Source of the DNA: Mesostigma viride
Taxonomy: Eukaryota > Streptophyta > Mesostigmatophyceae > Mesostigmatales > Mesostigmataceae
Direction: 5' to 3'
Length of the DNA stretch: 64,000 nt
NCBI GenBank assembly: GCA_009746045.1
Contig: RPFO01000312.1
Location: 1,883,639 to 1,947,638 of the forward strand
The notes under the pieces were generated by a model. The model searched no databases. It saw nothing but the letters and a program-made list of their open reading frames with translations, and had not been told where the DNA came from. Both the position numbers and the translations under genes were made by a program. Positions 34,945 through 45,006 of the stretch are shown here, piece by piece (position 1 is the first letter of the stretch; the number at the start of each line of letters is the position of its first letter).

Positions 34945-35391
34945 TTAATTAATTAATTAAACTCGTGCTCCCGTTGGGGAGTCACGGAGCACCGAAGTGC
35001 TTTTAATCCCTGTGTGTGCACTACAGGAGAAAGGGCAGAGACCCCCAGTCTCCTTCATGCCAAAGGCATGCCACAGCTGCAATCGGGCGTGGCTAGCTAA
35101 AAGGACAGGCTAACGATCCGGCAAAACTGTGGGTGCAATAAGACCCATGTGAGCATGTCATAGCAAGGAGCGTGGGCAAGTAATCTGAACATAGCCAGGG
35201 CGTAGCATGGCTGTACTAGAACTAGGCTAAGGCTATGGCTGGTTGTGTACCGTGCGTTGGCGGCACGTGACTAGGTTTGTTGGCACAGCTAGGCAAACAT
35301 TCTAGGCATGGCTGCCTTAGCGACAGTGACTCCAATGGTTACAAGCTAGGGCTATTGCTATTCTAGCCCGCTGGGGGCGTCCACATCTTCA
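34945..35391 (-). mobile_element. SINE-like retroelement with (TTAA)n tail
   Basis: On the minus strand this runs from 35391 to a 3' end tgctccgtgactccccaacg, then ggagcacgagt, and a TTAATTAA tail at 34941-34960. The 3' end equals that of the LINE at 38171-38215. A 10-bp target duplication brackets it together with element A, which inserted in its tail. I cannot identify tRNA-type A and B boxes. Confidence 0.55.
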
Positions 35392-35477
35392 TGTACGCTT
35401 ACGACGTTCTTAGGCACAGGCGCCTGGGCCTAGCCAAGCACCTGGCCCTCACAGATCAGGTAGATACATCAGATTAA
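35392..35477 (+). pseudogene. Continuation of LINE fragment (after the nested insertion)
   Basis: Reading VLRHRRLGLAKHLALTDQVD matches the LINE C-terminal phrase seen elsewhere as GHLARTNQVD. It is cut off by element B at a TTAA site. Confidence 0.65.
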
Positions 35478-35481
35478 TTAA

Positions 35482-38166
35482 GGGGACCGGACAGTTCTAA
35501 CCACCCCAAAAGTGAACTCATGTAATAACATTGTAATTGCACATGATATGTCCAGATTTGAGTTTGGGGCATCAAAACAACATGTTTGGGCATGCATCCC
35601 CCCACCTGTAGGGTTCATGACCCCTGGCTATACACCGGATGCCAGCATAATACGCTAAACCATAGGGTCCATGGCACCTAGTGCCTAGGTGCATGGCAAG
35701 ACCAAATTCAATCATCCATGATATTTTCTTTAAGTTCCCACTGTTTACAAAAAACCTGGCTAGTTGGGTCCCAAAAATGGTACTTCAAACTAGTAGGTGT
35801 TAAATTTTGACCTAAAAAGGGTCTTTTTTAGCACATAAAAAAATAAATAAAATCAATAACACATGTTATATGGCCAGTGGGGTTAAAATCAAATATTAGA
35901 TGGTGGGAAATGTACACTGACAAATTTTCAGCTCAATCTGACCAGTATAACACATATATGATCATGGTTATAGCCCATTTCAGGACTTGGAAAAAACTGG
36001 AAAAACTGTCAATCAAGCACACTGTTGGCCCCCGTGTCATCACATGCTGCACAAAACCAGGGATCACCAGGCACGGTGGACAGCGTGAAACCCAAGCACA
36101 ACATGTGGCCCCCATGGTCGCCCGGATCCTGGTTGGAACACAAGAGAAAGGGGTTCACCTTCTTGTGCTCTGCACCGCCACACACCGTGCAGAGCACACT
36201 GTCACTGCCACTGTCACTGGATTCCCCCCCCCTTCCTGTCCAGCCACGGGCTGCCCGTAGATGGCATAGCCACTGCCATGCTCATACTCCCCACCGGCCT
36301 TGTTATCCTTCCACTTGCCCCCCTGGGCCTCAGTTTTTTTCTTCTTGCGCAGCCTGCGCCAGTTTGGGTCCCTCTTCTTGGCCTGCTGGCGTGCCCTCTC
36401 CAGCTTGAGGGAGGCCAGCTGCTCCTCCACAGCCGGTGTGACCGTGATGCCCAACCACATACTACCATCCTCTGCACATATGGTACCTCCTATGTTCAAG
36501 GTTTGACGACGTTCTGCCAAGAACTGCCCAAGTTACAACCATTCCAAGACGGCCACCCATGTAGACACTACAAGGAAATTATAGTAACCATTCAGCCACA
36601 CTAGCACCTCCTTCTTCATCAAAGACATCTGCAAACTGACCAAAGCACACATGATTAACTCTTGCACGCTGACGGCAACGCATGCTCAACGTGGGGGGTC
36701 ATTGTGACAATAACTACTCAAGTTGATGGGTTTCCTATATGACCACCTGACAAGGCGCTAAGGACCACTCAGTAAGTTAGTAACCCCACAGTGCCACTTC
36801 ATATGCCATCCAACATGCACCAAAACCATGCTGAGTATGTTTACAATGTACAAAGGGGTGGCCACGCACCTCATATGTGTTCATCATCCCTCCAGCATGG
36901 CCAGCCTTGTAAATATGTTCATAGCCTTGACGATGGTAGCCCTAACATGCCTAAGCAGCATTTCCTATGTTTCTCCCAGGTTAGAGTGTAAGGTTGATGC
37001 CAACCAAGCTAATCAGCTCAACAACACCTCCTAAACTGTCCTCCCCGGCATGGATGACAAACTGGGACTATGGAGGGCAAGGAACCAAGTAGGAACATGG
37101 TATATATAGCTTGCATGCAGTCATGCATGTCAACCATGGTTGGCTCAGCACATTGTAGTCTTGTCACATCATCATAACAAAGGAAAGCTCAAACAACCAT
37201 TGGTGCCAGCTATCTACATGCAGTCACACAAATGCAATATCTCCAACATCATCATCACTAAAACACTTCCATCCCTGCACGATAAAATGCAAAGAAACCA
37301 TTGGCGGCCCTTCAGCGCATGAGCGCTGTGATGCCGCTGCGGCCTGCGAAGAGAGGGTGCGTCACTCTCAAACAACAAGAAGCGTCCATACGCACAACAT
37401 CCTTGCCAGAACACGTTTTATGAAATGCCTTATACCTTCCCGACGAGCTATAGGCTGCGACTGAAGCGGCCCTGATCACGACATCAACGAAAACAATCTA
37501 AAGCTGCCAGGTATTCGGCAACACAACGGCAAGCGACGGCAAGCTAGCTGGCGGAAACTGCCCAAAAAGAACGCAAAAAAAAATCGAACGATGAGCTCAT
37601 AGAAGAAGGCACTGATAGCATATAACATTCGCGACAAATCTGTAACTCGCCCTCGTAAATCCCTCGCCCAGGCGCGCAATAACAGCCGTTATTCCATGGA
37701 CAGGTCAGACACGCACTGCGCAGGTCTGAACAATTACTTACCGATAATGGCCGAAAATCTGGCAAAAAGCACCAGCTCGGTTTAGAATTCGATGCAACCG
37801 ATATTAATGCCTGCTTCACGGTCAGAACAACCCCCAAAACCGCGATTTTACAGCCGCTATCATGAATTCTATTTCATTCCGCGCGACCAAAAAATTCAGA
37901 TTACCCCCCATGCCGATGGCATAAAAAAACAACAGCGATATTGTAAACCAGCTGATTTCCGCCGCAAACTAACATCATAAACTCATCGTCTTTTAGATTC
38001 GAGTAAAATTTTTGCATTTCGCCTGCCCTAGTGTGGTAGTTTCGCCTGAACGCAGTCGCCATGGCCACTTCCGCAAGGGGTGCGCGCACCGTGCACGTGA
38101 AATTTATGACCTTCGGTACCGGCGCGAATTTTTTGGCGCCAAAAAATTCGGAACCGTCCGGTCCCC
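35482..38166 (-). mobile_element. TTAA-flanked DNA element B, inverted relative to element A
   Basis: The ends are ggggaccggacagttc and gaaccgtccggtcccc, flanked by TTAA at 35478-35481 and 38167-38170. The right 1.7 kb (about 36450-38166) is an inverted copy of the left part of element A, with small differences. The inner part differs from A and carries a minus-strand PHD-like ORF. It is likely the fuller relative of A. Confidence 0.7.
36009..36480 (-). pseudogene. PHD-like zinc finger ORF of element B, frameshifted
   Basis: A basic helical stretch (VEEQLASLKLERARQQAKKR, then WRRLRKKKKTE) is followed by a Gly/Ser acidic linker (SSDSGSDS). Then comes a Cys/His finger: CTVC, LLCSNQ, HGGHMLC, WFCAAC. 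The order and spacing resemble a PHD finger, or the cysteine-rich C-terminal domain of piggyBac-type transposases. The two parts are in different frames, with the switch at a run of nine G (minus strand) near 36224-36232. This is either a real frameshift or a homopolymer error. It ends in TGA at 36009. The upstream transposase core is not visible. Confidence 0.55.
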
Positions 38167-38170
38167 TTAA

Positions 38171-38279
38171 TTAATTAATTAGACTCGTGCTCCCGTTGGG
38201 GAGTCACGGAGCATTAACCCCGATGGATGGATGGATGGATGGGTGCAAACATTCCTACCGGTCTAATCTATCTACATTG
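38171..38279 (-). mobile_element. 3' end of the interrupted minus-strand LINE
   Basis: On the minus strand the LINE 3' region resumes at 38279 (after the LTR element), passes a (CATC)n run and ends tgctccgtgactccccaacg, then ggagcacgagt, with a TTAATTAA tail. The left end of the LTR retrotransposon cuts it at target CATTG. Confidence 0.6.
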
Positions 38280-38946
38280 TGTTACGGCCCAGACCTTTGT
38301 ATGGGCGTAACAATGCCTTCAATAAATAAGTCGAAAGTCATTTGTTATTCGTTTGGGACTTTCGATAGCTCGCTTTCATAGTCCGCCGGACTATAGGACT
38401 CAATTCGGGACTTATTTGGGAATTTGTCCTAAGTTCGGGACTTTGTGTGTTTATTTGATACTTTGTGTGTTCCGGACCCGTTATTTTGGGCCTAGCCAGA
38501 AGTACGAGATCTTCTAGGGGCCGGACCGGCCCTAGACGTCATACAGAACCTATTGGGGCTTGACGGCAGTATCTGGAAGATCGGCGCGCATGTCGGCGCG
38601 CCTGCACACCAACTTGCCAGCTTGGTAGCGCAGCTAGGTGAAATTGGTCTGTGGACGATGGACTCTCTCTCTTTGGTTTGATGATTAATGAAACGAGTGT
38701 TGACGACTCTCTCAGACCAGGGGGCACTAATCCGGATGTCATTTGCCTCATGACATGCCGTGCTACATAGCTAGATTAATTAATCAGGCTATAAGGCCTA
38801 GCTGAGGACAAACCGCTGCTCAGTTAGTCAATTTACTGCGATCTTTGCTTGCTATCGCGGTACGCGGATGCGCGGCTATGCCGGCTTATTAAACTGCACC
38901 TTATACTAGATTAGATCTTTCGCACCGTCCGGCTCGGGACGTAACA
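38280..38946 (+). repeat. Left LTR (667 bp)
   Basis: Begins TGTTACGG and ends CGTAACA. It differs from the right LTR by seven substitutions and one single-base indel, about 98.8% identity, indicating a fairly recent insertion. Confidence 0.95.
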
Positions 38947-38947
38947 C

Positions 38948-38965
38948 TGGATCGGAGGTAGTTCT
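38948..38965 (+). promoter_or_regulatory. Candidate primer binding site
   Basis: TGGATCGGAGGTAG begins one base after the left LTR. It would pair with a tRNA ending in CCGATCCA. The tRNA is not identified. Confidence 0.45.
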
Positions 38966-39657
38966 AGAGGTTTTCCACAGGTGCTCGCGAAGAGCCCTTG
39001 TGTTTGAGCCGCTAGGTGCATTCTTAATAGCGCAGGGCCTGCGCTGGACCGGCCCAATATTTAGTGAGATAGAAAGCCGAGTTCGACCCGCCAGCCTGGG
39101 CAGCTGGCTGTGGTGAAAGGCGGCATCGTCTAGCTGAAAGGGCGGTCAAGTGTAGGGCTTAGAAGCATCACCCGTCGACTGGGCACCGACGGGGAGCTCG
39201 GCTCTGCACCACTACAAGGAATCGGCGCCACAAGCTAGGGAGGAAAGTCGGCTGCGCAACGCCAAGGTACGTTTTGTCATGCAGTATGTGGTAGTAGCTT
39301 GCAGCCAACCGCTTTGCTCCGACTCTCTTACCTGCAACGCGTAGGATGTGCGCCCATCCTTGTTGTTTTGTTTGTGAATTTGTCGTTTCTGTGACGTATT
39401 GTGACTAGCGTCCTGGCTGCGAAAGCTGTGGGCGCTGGTAGGGTGGTTTCCGTGGCTTCGTCCTTGCGAAAAGGCGGGCAGTTATCACGGAGGCTACCCT
39501 CTTGTATGGAATTAGGGGCGCGAAGCTCCTGATTTCTGTGATAGTGATTAGATTAGAGCCAGTTGGCATCCCCCCCCTGTGACAGGTCACACACTAGAGG
39601 TAAAAAGGTTCCTTTCTCTTTTCTATCTCTGTCTGCTGGCAATAGACAACGTGTGTG

Positions 39658-40081
39658 ATGGCTAATAGTAATAATAGAAATAATAATAGATATAATAATG
39701 GACTTGGGGGTTGGGATAGTGATGTATCTTGGCAACTTTACTATGCTGTGGCGTGATGATGGAGGCACAGGGAAAGTAGGTATTTTCTATAGCTGGGTAG
39801 ACTGCAAGAACTATATAGTGGATAGGCATAGGGCTATCTTTAAGGGATTCAAGACAGCATGGGAAGCAGATAGGTTTATCCAGGAATACATGACACGTCC
39901 AGTAGGCTTGCACGTAGAGGCACCACCTCAGGAGATTAGGACTCGCCCAATGCCTAGGGGCCGTAGCTGTGCACCCAATAGTGCAACAGTAGAGAGCAGG
40001 ACGGGGGACGCACAGGCTGTCACAGTCACGTTCAGCCAACTCACTGTCAGCACCCCACCTAGGCAGCCACCTAGTTTCTAG
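39658..40081 (+). pseudogene. Viroplasmin-like (RNase H1 N-terminal type) ORF, one frame break
   Basis: The ORF starts with ATG at 39658 (MANSNNRNNNRYNNG, then WQLYYAVA) and meets TGA at 39754. One base further on, a second frame continues with the core GIFYSWVDCKNYIVD, then IFKGFKTAWEADRFIQEYM. A pattern G(I/V)Y-x-S/T-W-x-x-C with K-x-F-K-T-x-x-x-A is typical of the small nucleic-acid-binding domain shared by eukaryotic RNase H1 N-termini and caulimovirus viroplasmin. It lies where a gag-type protein is expected. The join requires a +1 shift, either programmed or mutational. Confidence 0.6.
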
Positions 40082-40240
40082 AGGAGTAGAGTACTAATTA
40101 TAGCTTACTATATAATAGCTACATTAGCAGCATAACGTAGGGCAGTCGCTTGGTTGATTGCTTGTGGGCATGTGCATGGCATTTTCCTCCTTCTTCCTCT
40201 CTCCTTCCTTCCTTCTCTTGTGGATGTGGTACTGGTAAAC

Positions 40241-40970
40241 ATGCCGCGGGGTAAAAAGAAGATACGCGGCACGACTAGGAGTCATTCCGAGGAGGGAGGT
40301 GCAGACTTGGATAGGCAGGGCAGCCCAGAGTACCAAGTACAGAACGTAACACTGCGCGCCCCCGGGGAAAGGAGGTATCACAACAGGGCTCGTCCTACCA
40401 GCAAGGCAGTCCTATAGGTCACCCAGGTGAGCTGGCTAGTACCTCCCGTGAGCCGCGACGGCCACGAGGAGCGGATAGGATGGATAATAGGGAGGAATAC
40501 TAGCCGCAGCGAATGCAGGCTGAGTATAACCAGGTGATGGAACGGGCAGGTGATGAGACCCGGCCCAGATCGAATCCCACGAGTGCAGCCCAGCACCAGT
40601 GAGTGCAGCCGCAGCAACGCCCGCCCGGGCAGCCGCAGCAACACCCAGTGCAGTCCCCACAGCAGCATTCGGAACAGCAACAGCCGTTGTCGCAGCAGTG
40701 ACAGCAGCCGCAGGGTTTCCAGCAGCAGCAGCAGCAGCAGGGTTTCCAGCAGCAGCAGCAGCAGCAGCAGCAACCGCAGCAGCAACTGCAGCAACCTCGG
40801 GGGCAGAGCAGCAGCATGGTTCACTCGCCAGCGGTCGTCAGCAACCTGAATTTCAGCAGAGTGGCCCGGTTCAGCAGAGAGGCCCGGCAGTTCACGACTC
40901 AGTACCAACAGCCGCGGCCGCCAGCGATTTATCAGTTCTACCAAGGGCGTGCTGCGCGCGGTCATTGAGA
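40241..40970 (+). pseudogene. Decayed gag-like, glutamine-rich region
   Basis: The ORF MPRGKKKIRGTTRSH begins at 40241 and stops at 40417. The open text then shifts frame (PGELASTSREPRRPR), meets TAG near 40501, and continues as a Gln-rich stretch with two TGA codons up to about 40970. I see no zinc knuckle. Confidence 0.5.
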
Positions 40971-40989
40971 TCGAGGCTCACTGGCTAGC

Positions 40990-41437
40990 CCCCGGACAAC
41001 GTGCGACCTTTGAGTCACCAGCAGTGGCCGGTTACGAGTTTGCCGCTGGAAGAATACTATAATATATATATTAGTATATTAGTATATTTAACTAATAATT
41101 ATATTTTTATAATATGTTCAGTCAGGTGCGCTTTTCCAGTCCTAGTGGCTGGCCACCTTAGCCATTATGAGAATGCCCACCTGTGTAGGGCAAGGTGGGG
41201 TGTCTGTTTTGCCCCACATCTGTACCAAATACCAAGGGTGCATTGGTCCTGCACAGTAGCAGGTCACCCTGTTATCATGCTATCAGCAGTAAGGGGGGTG
41301 TTTGGAATCATACACTGACCCCATGCATAGACGCCGTTGGCGGTAATGGGAAATTACTATTAGGCGTCTAGCACTAGTGGTTTTATATAGGGTACCGTTG
41401 GCGGTAATGGGATATTATATTAGAATGTAATAATATA
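40990..41437. other. AT-rich stretch between gag and protease
   Basis: Non-coding, with TA-rich runs and two copies of cgttggcggtaatgggaaat-type text (41334 and 41395). It may be a small insertion in the element. Confidence 0.4.
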
Positions 41438-42127
41438 TTGAGATACGGCCAACCAACCGTCATGGACGTGCAGTTCATGGTGGACACGGGTGCGTCTACG
41501 TCGTTCATCAACGAGGCATTGGCGCGTCGCGCAGGATACGACATCCGGCCACATGCGACAGTGGTGAATGTGACCTATTCAGATGGTCGCAAGAGCCCCT
41601 CGCCTGGTCGGGTTTATATCAAGGCTGTGATTCAATGCATCCCTGTGGTGCTCACCGCCACGGTCGCACCGCTCGGAGCTGCCGACATCATCATCGGCAT
41701 CGACTGGCTGGACGCGCAGGATGTGGACATTAGCATTCGGCGTCGCGTGGTGTGGTTCCCTGACGGTTCCTTTTGGAGTCCTGTCAGCGAATACCAAGTG
41801 CAGGGCCCCGACGTGCATAACATCACGCACGAGCGGGAAGTCACCCAGCCCCGCAACAAGTCGCCGCACAGTCGCTATCTGTTCCACACCGGTCGCACGA
41901 CCCAGGACGACCTGTCTCCCGACTGGGAGGCCGCGCGCGAGGACGTGCGCGCCCCCGGGGAAAGGGAGGGGTCCCGGTCACGAGTGCCACTCAGCCACGT
42001 GGTACCGGCTCAGGGAATTTTTCACCTGCAGCGCATCGGGCCCCCTACCATTTTTTCGGAGTACGTGCACCAAACCCTGAGGAGGAGGCGGACACGTACA
42101 CGATCACTTCTGTCCTGGAGACGTTGA
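41438..42127 (+). CDS. Retrotransposon aspartic protease domain
   Basis: The catalytic motif FMVDTGASTSFINEAL and the flap-side hallmark IIIGIDWLDAQDV are both present, as in retropepsins of Ty3 elements. The frame is open from 41438 (first ATG 41462) to 42127 and overlaps the integrase frame by 4 bases. After the protease there is about 110 residues of linker where reverse transcriptase would normally begin. Confidence 0.85.
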   Translation: MRYGQPTVMDVQFMVDTGASTSFINEALARRAGYDIRPHATVVNVTYSDGRKSPSPGRVYIKAVIQCIPVVLTATVAPLGAADIIIGIDWLDAQDVDISIRRRVVWFPDGSFWSPVSEYQVQGPDVHNITHEREVTQPRNKSPHSRYLFHTGRTTQDDLSPDWEAAREDVRAPGEREGSRSRVPLSHVVPAQGIFHLQRIGPPTIFSEYVHQTLRRRRTRTRSLLSWRR

Positions 42128-43626
42128 TTAGTCGGTTCACTGTCACGGAGCCCGCGGCCTTAGAGGCAATCAGGTCGCACCCCAAGCAGATGGGCAAGCT
42201 CCCGTGCAAGTTCCAGGACGGGCGACTCTATGTCATGGTGAGGCCAGACTGCTGGCGCCTGTACGTCCCGGAGTTATGTCGAGCGGCTCTGCTCCATGAG
42301 CTCCATGACTCTCTCGCCGGTGGCCACCAAGGGATCCACCGCTTGCTGCCACGGGCCAGAAAGAACTTCTATTGGCCAGGCATGCGAGAGTACATTGAGA
42401 CGTACGTGCGCGAGTGTCCATCATGTCAGATCATGAAGCCCCGCAATACGGGCTCACAGGCAGTCCCCCAGACCCTACCAGACCCGATGGGTCCTTGGGA
42501 TTCCCTGATGATGGATTTTGTTGGCCCCTTCCGGAAGACCAAGAATGGCAACAGCATGATTCTGGTTTTCCTGGACCGTTTGACGCGCATGTGTCACCTG
42601 GCACCATGTCCGGCCGAACTCACGGCCGAGGCTTGCGCTAAGCTATACCTTCACCACGTGTTCAGGTACCACGGACTCAGCCGGCAATTCATATCGGACC
42701 GAGACAAGCTGTTCACGGCCCGCTTCTGGCAGGAGTTCTTTGAATGCCTGGGCACCAAGGTGTCGCTGGGGACAGCATATCACAGCTCGTCCTCCCACCT
42801 GGTGGAGAGGCTGAACCGCACAGTGCAAGAGACCATGCGCCACTACACCGACGCGGTGGGAAGCAACTGGGAAGAGTTCTTGGGCTTGGTGGAGTTCTCC
42901 CTGAATAACGCCCCCCAGGCAGCTCATGGCTTCACACCATTCTTCCTCAACACGGGCAGGCATCCGCTCACGCCGACTGACCTTCTCACAAGCCCAGCCT
43001 TAGCTGAAAAGTCGGTCCGGCGAGACACCCTCGAAGGGGTGGAGAGGCTGCTGGTCCAGATGCGCCAGGCCCATGACAGTGCGGTCAAGGGCTACCGGGC
43101 CGCCGCTGAGCGCTATATGGCGAGGACTGCTGGCCGCCTAGATGCGCGCACGCCGGCCATCGAGGTGGGCGACTGGGTACTGGTGGAAGGCCCCCGCCTA
43201 GGACGTTTCTCTGAGAAGGTAGAGGGTGAGCTCAAGACAAAGCTCCGTCCTATGTTCCTGGGGCCACACAAGGTTCTGGAGAAGCTTGGAGATGTGATGT
43301 TCAAGGTGGACATCCCGAGCTCCTGGAACACTTCCTCCAACTTCCATCGAGACCAGCTCAAGTTATACCACCAGAACTCCATCCAAGGTCGGCTCAACCC
43401 GCCGGCCCCTGTCGAGTACAACCCAGAGACCGGAGAACAGGAAGACGAGGTGGCCGAGATCGTGGGCCACCGGGACATCAAGCGTGGGAGAGGTAGACAG
43501 CGACAGTATCGCGTACGGTGGCGTTTTGCTCAGCATGATTACGAGGATTCGTGGCGAACCGAGAATGAGCTAGAAGGGTGTGAACGTCTGCTTCGCGAGT
43601 ATAAGGCCGAGCATGCCCTCCACTAG
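42124..43626 (+). CDS. Retrotransposon integrase with chromodomain
   Basis: A 500-residue frame. An H-H-C-C zinc site is seen (HELHDSLAGGHQGIH; CPSCQ). The catalytic triad is D131 (MMDFVGP), D192 (FISDRDK) and E228 (HLVERLNR), and the spacing D192 to E228 is the canonical 35. A GPHKV module and FHRDQLKLY follow, and then a C-terminal chromodomain (EIVGHRDIKRG; YRVRWRFAQHDYEDSW). All key residues are present. The frame opens with TTG, and codons upstream (EEADTYTITSVLETL) are in frame, so it was once part of a longer polyprotein. Confidence 0.92.
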   Translation: MISRFTVTEPAALEAIRSHPKQMGKLPCKFQDGRLYVMVRPDCWRLYVPELCRAALLHELHDSLAGGHQGIHRLLPRARKNFYWPGMREYIETYVRECPSCQIMKPRNTGSQAVPQTLPDPMGPWDSLMMDFVGPFRKTKNGNSMILVFLDRLTRMCHLAPCPAELTAEACAKLYLHHVFRYHGLSRQFISDRDKLFTARFWQEFFECLGTKVSLGTAYHSSSSHLVERLNRTVQETMRHYTDAVGSNWEEFLGLVEFSLNNAPQAAHGFTPFFLNTGRHPLTPTDLLTSPALAEKSVRRDTLEGVERLLVQMRQAHDSAVKGYRAAAERYMARTAGRLDARTPAIEVGDWVLVEGPRLGRFSEKVEGELKTKLRPMFLGPHKVLEKLGDVMFKVDIPSSWNTSSNFHRDQLKLYHQNSIQGRLNPPAPVEYNPETGEQEDEVAEIVGHRDIKRGRGRQRQYRVRWRFAQHDYEDSWRTENELEGCERLLREYKAEHALH

Positions 43627-43658
43627 GCTACCGCGAAGGTAGTAGTGGTGGGGGCGCT

Positions 43659-45006
43659 ATGACAACGGGCTTGATCACGTGTAGCCAGGATGCCGCGAAG
43701 GCACTTGTGTTATTCACGTCGATGTGTACGCACCATCGTGGTAATTGGGTCGAAAAGCATCCCCAACGCCACGTGCAAGCAGGGCCGACTCGGCGAACGG
43801 GCGGTTCTGTCACACCTGTGGTGACACCGATCCAGCAACAGGACGGTGATGCCGTGCGAACCATTCGGACTCAGGGCACGGGCGGAATGACGGTTCTTGT
43901 CGGGACGGGACCGACCCGGCGAACGGGCGGCTCGACCGACCCGACTAAGCTCGATTCCGAGGATATCGAGCGCAAGCAACCAGAAACGCCCCAAGTGGAA
44001 CCGGATGCCCAGCGAGAGTTAGACGTCGCGCATGTACGAACGAGGTGTCGGCGGGCAGCGTCTCCGCGGATTCCCAGAGTCCGCGCCGAGAATCGCGAAC
44101 TTACTCCGAGCGGTTGCCGCGCGTGGAGACGTCCCGCGCCCATATACCAGAGAGGCGTGGCCCGATACCAGCGGTGGGCTTTATATCTCCCGCGCAGGGG
44201 TCTTTGCTCGTACAGGCGGTGGCTCGACCGGCGCCATGGACGGTGGGCGCTTACGTCAGCGCGTTTCCCGGCCCACAACGAGTACGCCCCTTACATGAGT
44301 TTCGGGGTGTTCCCGTCTACATTGAACTCCCACCACCGCCGTTCGTGGCCGTCGACAGCGCGGACTATCATCGACCGCAACCGCTGCACTTTGAGGCAGG
44401 AACTCATGCGTATGTGGAGCGAGGCTCCATGCGCGAGCTAGTCTGCTTCGACTTGCACCCAGGGAGGGCGGCCCCGCGACCCCAGGACTGCCTCGAATCG
44501 ACGCCAGAGGGTTCTGGTACGCGTTACGGCCCCAAGCGGGAGCTGCCAAAATACATGGTAGATGGTAAACCTCGAAAGGTTGACTGTCCCAAGTATGCTC
44601 CGTGCGAGGGAGAGGCATTCCTCGACTGGGTTGTGCCCAACTTTGTGAGGGCTCCGGGCTTTCGCTTCAACGCTCTCCAGGTGCGCGTCGTAGTGTTGAC
44701 CATGGCGGGGGTTTCTTTGCGGAGCATGGATGTGGGGTTATTGATTGGAACGCGGGCACAATCATGTTCACGCACCCGCAATACCTGGCCGCATTCATGT
44801 CGTACTGGCCCACCGGGACGTGGGTAGACCTCGCTCAAACGCGCACCAACGTGAACGAATACCAGCTCGCATACAATGCGGATCACCTCGCTAACCCCGG
44901 GAAGATCCTCGAGGAAATTGGTGAGCAGGGTCGCCAGGTACTCCACGAGTATCGTCAACGGAAGGCGCGGTCGGGAGGGGTGGGCCCTAGCATTGGAGGA
45001 ATGTGA
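43659..45006 (+). pseudogene. Extra ORF region downstream of integrase, function unknown
   Basis: Open reading continues after the integrase in three pieces: 43659 to about 44040, then 44045 to 44700 in another frame (VYIELPPPPFVAVDSADYH; EAFLDWVVPNFVRAPGFRF), then to 45006 (GCGVIDWNAGTIMFTHPQYL; FMSYWPTGTWVDLAQTRTNV). The last switch is at a poly-G run near 44705. I recognise no domain. Its position matches extra 3' ORFs of some Ty3 elements, but no membrane segment or envelope feature is seen. Two copies of cgaacgggcgg lie near 43796 and 43919. Confidence 0.45.

Larger units (their letters stand above)
32643..35401. repeat. 10-bp target site duplication tgtacgctta around the nested insertion
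   Basis: The LINE fragment is cut at tgtacgctta (32643-32652) and resumes at tgtacgctta (35392-35401). Everything between (element A plus a SINE-like sequence) was therefore inserted into the LINE. Confidence 0.65.

Noticed and set aside
40154-40381. Hydrophobic N-terminal extension before the gag-like MPRGKKK
   Set aside because: The leader frame is probably untranslated; the ATG at 40241 gives a normal basic gag-type start.
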